Below, piece after piece: positions 6,339 to 12,600 of a stretch of 13,555 nucleotides of DNA. This stretch comes from an uncultured Leucobacter sp. GTDB taxonomy: Bacteria; Actinomycetota; Actinomycetes; Actinomycetales; Microbacteriaceae. The translations under genes were made by a program, and so were the position numbers. Position 1 is the stretch's first letter; each line of letters starts with the position of its first letter. The stretch lies in NCBI GenBank assembly GCA_945952575.1, contig CAMFIY010000039.1, forward strand, positions 1-13,555, in the 5' to 3' direction. A model generated the notes under the pieces. That model searched no databases. It saw only the letters and a list, made by a program, of their open reading frames with translations, and was not told the DNA's origin.

Positions 6339-8116
6339 GCCGTCCGGGCGGAGCGGTGGTTTCGAATGCCGTCGGGGGGCGGTCGAGGGATGCGGGCTCC
6401 GGGCCTCGCGGGCTGCACTGGGCGCTCGCGCTGCCCTCCGCCGCGCTCGGCGGTCTCGCGCTCGACGCCGCCACGCCGGCACTGGCCTGGTGGCCGATGG
6501 CCTTCGTCGGCACCGCGCTGATCCTCGTCGCGGTGTGGCAGCAGCGCATCGGGGCGGGGGCTGCGGCCGGCGCCGTGGCGGGGGCGGCGTTCTGGATGCC
6601 CCAGATCTCCTGGCTCACCCTCTATCTCGGTCCGGTCCCGTGGCTGGGGCTCTGCGGGATCATGATCGCGTGGTTCGCGCTGTTCGGCCTCTGCGCGGCG
6701 CTCGCGACACGGGGTATCGCTCAGCTCGCGCGACATGAGCGCTTCCCTCTTCGCGGGGCGACGCCGCTGCGGATCACCGCCCAAGCGGTCGCGGCGACCG
6801 GCATCTGGATCCTGCGAGAGCAGGTGCAGAGCGTGTGGCCCTATGGCGGTTTCGCCTGGGGGCGCCTCGCCCATACGCAAGCAGACGGGCCGCTCGTGCA
6901 CCTCGTCTCCTGGTCGGGCTTCACCGGTTTCAGCGCCCTGATCGTCCTCTCGTGCGCGATCCCGGTCGCGACGGGGTTCGCCCTCACGGCTCGCGAACGC
7001 GCCGCCGGCCGCGGCACCGCGCGCGGGGTCCGGAGCGCGATCCGCCCGGCGGCCGCCGCCTCGGCTGCGGTGCTCCTCGTTCTCGCGCTCCTCGCACTCG
7101 TACCGGCCGCGCCACTGGAGCGTACGGGCACGCTGAAGGTCGCCGCCGTGCAGGGCAACTCCAAGTCGGCGATCTTCGACGATCGGGAGAACGGCGACGT
7201 CATCCGCGATCACATCGTCGAGACCGAAGCGCTGCTCGACCGCCTGGAGGCGCAGGGCGAGCGCGTCGACGTGATCGTCTGGCCGGAGAACAGCGCCGAG
7301 TTCGCGCTGCCCGAGCAGTTCTACCGGTCGCGCGCCGTTCAGGATCTCGCCGCTCGCGCGGGCGCCCCGATCGTGCTCGGTTCGGTGATGGAGGATCCGG
7401 ACGGCACCTACACCAACAGCACTCTCGTGTACGACGCGAACGGTTTCACCGGGCTCCGCTACGACAAGCGCCGCCCGGTTCCCTTCGCGGAGTACATGCC
7501 GGACCGTCCGTTCTTCCACGCGCTCGCGCCCGACCTGGTCGACCTGGTGCAGCTCGACTACCGGCACGGGACCCGGCCCGCGGTGCTCGACGTGCCCGGG
7601 GCGGGCGGATCCTTCCTCGCGGGCATCGCCATCTGTTTCGACATCATCTTCGACGATCATGCGGAGGCATTGATGCGCGACGGCACCGGCGGCGGCGCCC
7701 AGGTGATCTTCGCGCAGACCAACAACGCCGACTTCGGGCACACCGACGAGAGCGCGCAACAGCTCCAGATCGCCCGGTTGCGAGCCGTGGAGACCGGACG
7801 AGCGCTGGTCAACATCAGCACGGTCGGCACGAGCGCCATCGTTCTGCCCGACGGTGCCGAGATCGATCGCCTCGCCCCGTACACGGCGGCCTCGATGGTC
7901 GGCGAGATCCCGCTCGTCACCGGAGAGACCCCGGCACTGCGCTACGGAGCCGCCGTCGCCGCGATGTGGATGATCCTCGGCGTCGCCGGGATCATCGCCG
8001 GGCTCGCAGGCTACTGGGCGTCGTTGCCGCGGCGAGCGCGGAGCAGCTCCAGTCGCTCCTCGAGCAGGACCTCGAGTTCCTCGCGCGTGCGCCGCTCCAG
8101 CAGCATGTCCCAGTGA
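6335..8116 (+). CDS. lnt: Apolipoprotein N-acyltransferase
   Basis: Lnt transfers an acyl chain from phospholipid to the alpha-amino group of the lipidated Cys of mature lipoproteins, in the cytoplasmic membrane. The 593-residue product has an N-terminal block of membrane segments (about 25-260) and a nitrilase-like domain (about 265-530). That domain carries a full catalytic triad: Glu318 in V-W-P-E-N-S, Lys378 in Y-D-K-R-R-P-V-P-F-A-E-Y, and Cys434 in I-A-I-C-F-D. A final membrane helix (about 535-560) follows. GTG 6335 overlaps the helicase stop by 4 bp. The last 33 residues are an odd Ser/Arg-rich tail, and they fall exactly where the gene runs antiparallel into rbpA. The tail is therefore probably a by-product of the overlap rather than a functional domain. 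The FKBP-like lipoprotein upstream in the same cluster is a plausible substrate. Confidence 0.93.
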   Translation: MSRPGGAVVSNAVGGRSRDAGSGPRGLHWALALPSAALGGLALDAATPALAWWPMAFVGTALILVAVWQQRIGAGAAAGAVAGAAFWMPQISWLTLYLGPVPWLGLCGIMIAWFALFGLCAALATRGIAQLARHERFPLRGATPLRITAQAVAATGIWILREQVQSVWPYGGFAWGRLAHTQADGPLVHLVSWSGFTGFSALIVLSCAIPVATGFALTARERAAGRGTARGVRSAIRPAAAASAAVLLVLALLALVPAAPLERTGTLKVAAVQGNSKSAIFDDRENGDVIRDHIVETEALLDRLEAQGERVDVIVWPENSAEFALPEQFYRSRAVQDLAARAGAPIVLGSVMEDPDGTYTNSTLVYDANGFTGLRYDKRRPVPFAEYMPDRPFFHALAPDLVDLVQLDYRHGTRPAVLDVPGAGGSFLAGIAICFDIIFDDHAEALMRDGTGGGAQVIFAQTNNADFGHTDESAQQLQIARLRAVETGRALVNISTVGTSAIVLPDGAEIDRLAPYTAASMVGEIPLVTGETPALRYGAAVAAMWMILGVAGIIAGLAGYWASLPRRARSSSSRSSSRTSSSSRVRRSSSMSQ

Positions 8117-8373
8117 GTCCGCTGCTGCGCCTCCTTCTCCTCGAACTCGGCGCGAGCGGCCCGTCCGGCCTCATCGTCCAGGAATCCGGTCTCACCGCTG
8201 CGCTGATCCACCCACTCGGGCGGAGGCTCCGCTTCGGCGTCGAACATCACGGCGAATCGAGATCCCTTGTCGGTGACGTACTCCACCCGTCGTCTCGGTG
8301 CGAACTCGATGCCCTCCTCGCTCTGCAGGCTCGTGGATCCGATCCGCGCCCCCCGGAGTGTGCGCTCAGCCAT
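8011..8373 (-). CDS. rbpA: RNA polymerase-binding protein RbpA
   Basis: RbpA binds RNA polymerase and the principal sigma factor, stabilising open promoter complexes; it is specific to Actinobacteria. The 120-residue product opens with M-A-E-R-T-L-R-G-A-R, close to the mycobacterial M-A-D-R-V-L-R-G-S-R. It has the basic A-P-R-R-R core start and a D/E-rich linker, and ends in the conserved sigma-interaction helix region beginning T86-H-W-D-M-L-L-E-R-R, with repeated E-E-L-E-x-L-L-E-E-R-L-E-L. It has no cysteines, so it should be a zinc-free form like the mycobacterial protein and unlike the zinc-binding Streptomyces form. ATG 8373 is preceded by AGGAGG (8378-8383) at 4-base spacing. The conserved 3' end (residues 86-120) overlaps the 3' end of lnt tail to tail by 106 bp. 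The minus-strand reading frame stays open far upstream by chance, but homology and the ribosome site fix the start. Confidence 0.95.
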   Translation of the reverse strand: MAERTLRGARIGSTSLQSEEGIEFAPRRRVEYVTDKGSRFAVMFDAEAEPPPEWVDQRSGETGFLDDEAGRAARAEFEEKEAQQRTHWDMLLERRTREELEVLLEERLELLRARRGNDAQ

Positions 8374-8377
8374 CGCC

Positions 8378-8383
8378 CCTCCT
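8378..8383 (-). promoter_or_regulatory. Ribosome binding site of rbpA
   Basis: On the minus strand the sequence reads AGGAGG, then GGCG, then ATG: a perfect anti-16S match at close spacing. It is the strongest such site in the window and fits the high expression expected of RbpA. It also rejects the much longer upstream-extended frame. Confidence 0.8.
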
Positions 8384-8395
8384 TGCCCGCGAGGA

Positions 8396-8411
8396 GCACC
8401 CCTGGAGGTGC
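8396..8411 (-). other. Small hairpin in the rbpA leader
   Basis: GCACC (8396-8400) and GGTGC (8407-8411) are perfect complements around a 6-base loop. They lie 12 bases upstream of the rbpA ribosome site in the predicted 5' untranslated region. The 5-bp stem is short, so this may be chance. No known riboswitch is recognised. Confidence 0.3.
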
Positions 8412-8443
8412 GTCTTCGCGATCCATCGGTAGTTCTTGACTGC

Positions 8444-8449
8444 ACTGTA
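8444..8449 (-). promoter_or_regulatory. Candidate rbpA -10 box (TACAGT on the minus strand)
   Basis: The minus strand reads TACAGT, matching TANNNT, with a predicted transcription start about 7 bases on (near 8437) and a leader of about 63 bases. No good -35 is visible. Streptomyces rbpA is partly SigR-driven, but I saw no clear GGAAT/GTT pair at SigR spacing here. Confidence 0.35.
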
Positions 8450-8470
8450 GCGCGCCTGGCTGGGCATGGG

Positions 8471-8510
8471 TAGATTTGTGCCCGTTTCGTCACACATCTG
8501 CCGATACGCT
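8471..8510 (+). promoter_or_regulatory. Candidate -10 boxes for the SDR gene (TAGATT 8471-8476, TACGCT 8505-8510)
   Basis: Two TANNNT hexamers face the SDR gene in the 192-bp divergent region. TACGCT recurs upstream of gltB at 9536-9541, in a similar GA/GG-TACGCT-C/G setting. Neither has an obvious -35, and I cannot decide between them. Confidence 0.3.
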
Positions 8511-8565
8511 GGTAGCCGTCATCACCAGTGGTTGCCGGAGCGCAACGATCCCGTAAGGAGTTCCC

Positions 8566-9342
8566 GTGTCTGAAGCGAACGTGTCCGGTCCCCTCGAAGC
8601 GGGCAGTCTGAAGGGCCGCCGGGCGCTGGTCACGGGCTCGTCGCGCGGGATCGGTGCCGATACCGTGCGCTACTTCGCCGAGGCCGGTGCCGATGTGGTG
8701 ATCAACTACCGCAACAAGGCGCCGCGTGCGGAGAAGCTGGCAGGGGAGCTGCGCGAGCTCGGCGTTCGCGCGCTGGTGCAGGGCGCCGACCTGACCGATC
8801 CGGCGTCGCTCGCCGAGATGTTCGGCGAGGTGCAGCGCGAGTACGGCGGGCTCGACATCCTCGTGCTGAACGCCTCGGGCGGCATGGAGAGCGGGATGGC
8901 CGAGGACTACGCGCTCAAGCTCAACCGCGATGCCCAACTCGCCGTGCTGGATGCGGCGCTCCCGCTGCTCGGGGCGGGATCCCGCGTCGTCTTCGTCACG
9001 AGCCACCAGGCCCACTTCATCCGCACCACGCCGACCATGCCGGAGTACGAGCCGGTCGCGCTGTCCAAGCGCGCCGGCGAGGACGCGCTGCGCGATCGGA
9101 TCCCCGCGCTGACCGAACGGGGGGTCGAGTTCGTCGTGGTCTCGGGCGACATGATCGAGGGCACGGTCACCGCTACGCTGCTGGAGCGCGCGAATCCCGG
9201 GGCGATCGAGGCCCGCAGGGAGTCCGCGGGCAAGCTGTACAACGTGGGGGAGGTCGCAGCCGAGGTCGCACTCGCCGCGGTCGAGCCGGTGCCGGTCGAC
9301 CACACGCGCCTGATCGGGGACACCTCCGGCTTCAACGCCTGA
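8566..9342 (+). CDS. SDR-family (short-chain dehydrogenase/reductase) protein with atypical active site
   Basis: The 258-residue protein has a Rossmann fold of the short-chain dehydrogenase/reductase type. Evidence is the nucleotide-binding T-G-S-S-R-G-I-G at 23-30, an A-D-L-T-D acidic turn near 75, N-A-S-G-G at 102-106 in place of N-N-A-G, an Asn120 in the helix-4 position and Ser146 after strand 5. The expected Y-x-x-x-K is not present: the lysine side reads V164-A-L-S-K168, and the nearest Tyr is 161, seven residues before the Lys. The same Y-E-P-V-A-x-S-K pattern is, from memory, shared by other actinobacterial homologues, so this is likely a family trait, not damage. Substrate is unknown; it could be a non-classical reductase or a binding protein. 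GTG 8566 has AAGGAG (8555-8560) at 5-base spacing. The gene appears monocistronic: divergent from rbpA and followed by a strong terminator. Confidence 0.88.
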   Translation: MSEANVSGPLEAGSLKGRRALVTGSSRGIGADTVRYFAEAGADVVINYRNKAPRAEKLAGELRELGVRALVQGADLTDPASLAEMFGEVQREYGGLDILVLNASGGMESGMAEDYALKLNRDAQLAVLDAALPLLGAGSRVVFVTSHQAHFIRTTPTMPEYEPVALSKRAGEDALRDRIPALTERGVEFVVVSGDMIEGTVTATLLERANPGAIEARRESAGKLYNVGEVAAEVALAAVEPVPVDHTRLIGDTSGFNA

Positions 9343-9358
9343 GCGCGCTCCCTTCGTC

Positions 9359-9402
9359 GTGGGCGCCGTTCGCATGTGCGGACGGCGCCCACGCTCTGTT
9401 TC
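9359..9402 (+). terminator. Hairpin terminator after the SDR gene
   Basis: A perfect 11-bp G/C-rich stem (9359-9369 with 9382-9392) extends through a T-G wobble and 3 further pairs to an ATGT loop, 15 bp in all. A weak T-containing tail (CTGTTTC) follows. It lies 16 bases after the SDR stop and should end that transcript, insulating the gltB promoter region. Confidence 0.75.
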
Positions 9403-9441
9403 GGGAGTGTTTCAGGTCTCGCGGGTGTGCGGTTGATATCT

Positions 9442-9468
9442 CACAATTCCGCAGAATATTCGGTTGTG
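9442..9468. promoter_or_regulatory. Candidate operator dyad upstream of gltB (CACAA-N17-TTGTG)
   Basis: CACAA at 9442-9446 and TTGTG at 9464-9468 are inverted repeats, with CCG/CGG also paired inside after a 2-base offset and the perfect palindrome GAATATTC (9454-9461) near the centre. It overlaps a TTGATA hexamer (9433-9438) side by side. The arrangement resembles a dimeric regulator site, but no specific regulator is identified. Confidence 0.4.
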
Positions 9469-9474
9469 GCGTGA

Positions 9475-9493
9475 TTCGATCCGATTCATCGAA
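9475..9493. promoter_or_regulatory. Inverted repeat TTCGAT-N7-ATCGAA upstream of gltB
   Basis: Two perfect 6-base arms (9475-9480 and 9488-9493) flank a 7-base spacer, centred about 52 bases upstream of the candidate gltB -10. The size and spacing suit an HTH-dimer operator. I did not recognise a GlnR or AmtR consensus in it. Confidence 0.4.
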
Positions 9494-9532
9494 GAAACAG
9501 CGTCGTTCGGTTAATAGTGCCGAAGAAAGTAG

Positions 9533-9541
9533 TGGTACGCT
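9533..9541 (+). promoter_or_regulatory. Candidate extended -10 promoter of gltB (TGG-TACGCT)
   Basis: TG-N-TACGCT matches an extended -10 element with a TANNNT core. Predicted initiation near 9545-9548 would leave a leader of about 105 bases. No strong -35 is present at 17 bp, which suits an activated or extended -10 promoter. Confidence 0.45.
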
Positions 9542-9651
9542 CGAATTTCCCTTTCAGAGCGCCCCAGCGGGCAGAATGCAACGCGGCAGACCGTGACGGG
9601 CCTCTGGAATCGCACCGGGCCGCTGACGTCCCACCGATCGAGAGGACGTCG

Positions 9652-12600
9652 ATGCGCGCAGTGCCAGCGACCACGAACAGTCATGCCGTTGCCCGGGAAG
9701 CGGTCGCGCCCTCGGCGACCGGGCTCTACGATCCTCGGGACGAGCGAGACGCCTGCGGCCTGGCATCCGTCGTCTCCTTGAACTCGGAGCCGAGCCATCG
9801 CATCGTCCGGCTGGCGCTCGAGGCGCTCGAGAATCTCGAGCACCGCGGGGCCGTCGGCTCAGACGCGGGCACGGGCGACGGCGCGGGGATCCTGTGCGAG
9901 ATCCCAGACGCATTCTTCCGTGCCGCGTTCGCCGAGCACGACTCCACACTCATCGTGCCGGAGCCCGGGCACTACGCGACCGGGCTCGTCTTCTTCCCGA
10001 GGGAGGCCGCCGAACGCCGAGCGCAGCGCTATCGTTTCGCCTCGATCGCCGCGGAGGAGGGCCTGCGCATCCTGGGCTGGCGCTCGGTCGACGTGCGCCC
10101 GGATGTGCTCGGTGATGCGGCGCGCGCGGCGAGCCCGGTGATCGAGCAGCCCCTGCTCGCGCCGACCGGGGTAGCCGATACCGACGAGATCGAGCGACGC
10201 GCGTTCCGCACGCGCAAGCGTCTCGAACGCGAGACCGGCGTCTACCTGCCGTCGCTCTCGGCGCGCACCGTGGTCTACAAGGGCATGGTCACCACGCTCC
10301 AGCTCTCCTCGTTCTACCCGGAACTCGCCGACGAGCGCTTCGCCGCCCGGTTCGCGATCGTCCACTCGCGCTACTCGACCAACACCTTCCCGTCCTGGCA
10401 TCTCGCCCAGCCGCTGCGGATGGTCGCGCACAACGGCGAGATCAACACCGTCCGCGGCAACCGCAACTGGATGCGGGCGCGCGAGTCCCAGCTCGCCAGT
10501 CCGCTGCTCGGAGACCTCCGTCCGCTCCTGCCGATCTGCTCGGAGGGCGGCAGCGACTCGGCGAGCTTCGACGAGGTGCTCGAACTGCTCGTGATGGCCG
10601 GCCGGAGCCTGCCGCACGCGCTCGCGATGATGGTGCCCGAGGCCTGGGAGCAGGAGTCGAGCATAGATCCGGCCCTGCGCGACTTCCTCGAGTTCCACTC
10701 GCTCGTGATGGAGCCCTGGGACGGGCCCGCGGCGATGATCGCGACGGACGGCAGCGAGCTGGTGGCCCTGCTCGACCGCAACGGTCTCCGCCCCGGGCGG
10801 TTCCAGGTCACAGCAGACGGCCTGCTCGTGATCGCCAGCGAGACGGGCGTGCTCGAGTTCCCGCCGGAGCAGGTGGTCCGTCGGGGTCGGCTCCGCCCGG
10901 GCCGCATGATCGCCGTCGATCTCGCGACCGGCGCGATCCGCGAGGACGCCGAGATCAAGGCCGGGCTCGCGGCCTCCGCTCCCTGGGGCCGGTGGTTGGA
11001 TGAGGGGCGGATGCGGCTCTCGGATCTGCCCGCCCGCGAGCACCTGGTGCATCCGCCGGCGTCGATCACCCGCCGTCAGCGAACCTTCGGCTACACCGAG
11101 GAGGAGCTCCGCCTGCTGCTCGTCCCGATGGCGCGCGAGGGAGCCGAGCCGATCGCGGCGATGGGCACGGACACGCCGATCGCAGTGCTGAGCACCCGGC
11201 CCCGGCTGCTCTTCGACTACTTCGTGCAGCAGTTCGCGCAGGTCACGAACCCGCCGCTCGACGCGCTCCGCGAGGAGCTCGTCACCAGCCTGCGCACGGG
11301 GATGGGGCCGGAGGCCAATCTGCTCGACCAGTCGGCCGCCAACGCGCTGCAGGTGATCCTCGACTTCCCGGTCATCGACAACGATGCGCTGGCGCGGATC
11401 CAGCACTTCGGCGACGACCCGCTGCGCGAGCGCACCGTCACGGTTCGCGGTCTCTATTCGGTGGACGGCGGCGCCTCCGCTCTCGCCGCACGGCTGGACG
11501 CCATGTGTCGCGAGGCGAGCGCGGCGATCGACGCCGGTGCCGAGTTCCTGATCCTCTCCGACCGCGACAGCAACAAGGACCAGGCGCCGATCCCATCACT
11601 CCTCGCGCTCTCCGCCGTGCACAACCACCTGATCCGTCAGGGCACGCGGATGCGCGTCGCGCTGGTCGTCGAGGCCGGGGACGTGCGCGAAGTGCACCAC
11701 GTCGCCTCCCTGATCGGCTACGGCGCCGCTGCGGTCAACCCCTATCTCGCGATGGAGACCGTCGAAGCGCTCGTACGCGCGGGCGAGATCGAGGGCGTCG
11801 AGCCGGGGGACGCGGTGGCCCACCTGATCAAAGCGCTCGGCAAGGGCATGCTGAAGGTGATGAGCAAGATGGGCATCAGCACCGTCGCCTCCTACTGCGG
11901 CGCCCAGACCTTCGAGGCCATCGGCCTCGCGAAGGACCTGGTGGATCGCTACTTCACGGGAACCGCCTCGAAGCTCGGCGGCGTCGGCCTCGACGTGATC
12001 GCGGCCGAGGTGGCCGCGCGTCATCGCCGCGCGTATCCGGATGACCCCGCGGCGCTCGCGCATCGTCGGCTCGAGACCGGGGGAGAGTACCGCTGGCGCC
12101 GCGGTGAGGAGCCGCACCTCTTCGATCCCGAGACCATCTACAAGCTGCAGCACGCGACCCGCAGCGGGCGGCGCGAGATCTTCTCCGAGTACACGGCTCG
12201 CGTCAACGACCAGCAGGAGCGGCTCATGACGCTGCGCGGTCTGATGCGCTTCGCGTCGCAGCGGCCGCCGGTTCCGCTGGAAGAGGTCGAGCCCGTCGAG
12301 GGGATCCTGCGCCGTTTCGCCACGGGCGCGATGAGCTACGGATCCATCTCGCTCGAGGCGCATCAGACGCTGGCGATCGCCATGAACCGCATCGGAGGCA
12401 GATCGAACACCGGTGAGGGGGGCGAGGCCGAGGACCGCCTGCTCGATCCCGAGCGCCGCAGTGCCATCAAGCAGGTCGCCTCCGGCCGTTTCGGAGTGAC
12501 CAGCATGTACCTGAGCAACGCGGATGAGATCCAGATCAAACTGGCCCAGGGCGCGAAGCCGGGCGAGGGCGGTCAGCTGCCTCCGCAGAAGATGTACCCG

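Larger units (their letters stand above)
9343..9651. other. 309-bp intergenic region between SDR gene and gltB
   Basis: No protein-coding gene is seen. From left to right it holds the terminator (9359-9402), a conspicuously A/T-richer stretch (about 9430-9556) with several dyad symmetries and a candidate promoter, then a leader of about 105 bases up to the gltB start. Two copies of the palindrome GACGTC (9625-9630 and 9645-9650) lie near the gltB ribosome site GAGAGG (9640-9645). A six-codon reading frame at 9576-9596 lacks a good ribosome site. Confidence 0.7.

Noticed and set aside
4017..6482. 821-residue open frame on the minus strand opposite the helicase
   Set aside because: It mirrors the helicase coding strand; the translation is rich in Arg, Pro, His and Glu without motifs, and there is no ribosome site or homologue-like start.
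8267..8275. TTGTCGGTG, a perfect match to the first half of the PafBC/RecA-independent damage promoter motif (TTGTCRGTG-N8-TANNNT)
   Set aside because: It lies inside rbpA coding sequence, and no TANNNT follows after 8 bases (the hexamer there is CACCCG). Chance match from codons for V-T-D-K.
8374..9375. Upstream extension of the rbpA frame to a 454-residue protein
   Set aside because: It is antisense to the SDR gene. RbpA homologues begin at M-A-E/D-R, and AGGAGG sits right before ATG 8373.
9483..9509. Possible GlnR-type box around GAAAC at 9494-9498
   Set aside because: The flanking half-sites at 11-base spacing (GATTC, GTTCG) fit GTNAC poorly, so I would not call a GlnR site.
9576..9596. 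Six-codon reading frame in the gltB leader (M-Q-R-G-R-P), possible leader peptide
   Set aside because: There is no good ribosome site, no regulatory amino-acid run, and no clear competing hairpins downstream; a chance frame is more likely.
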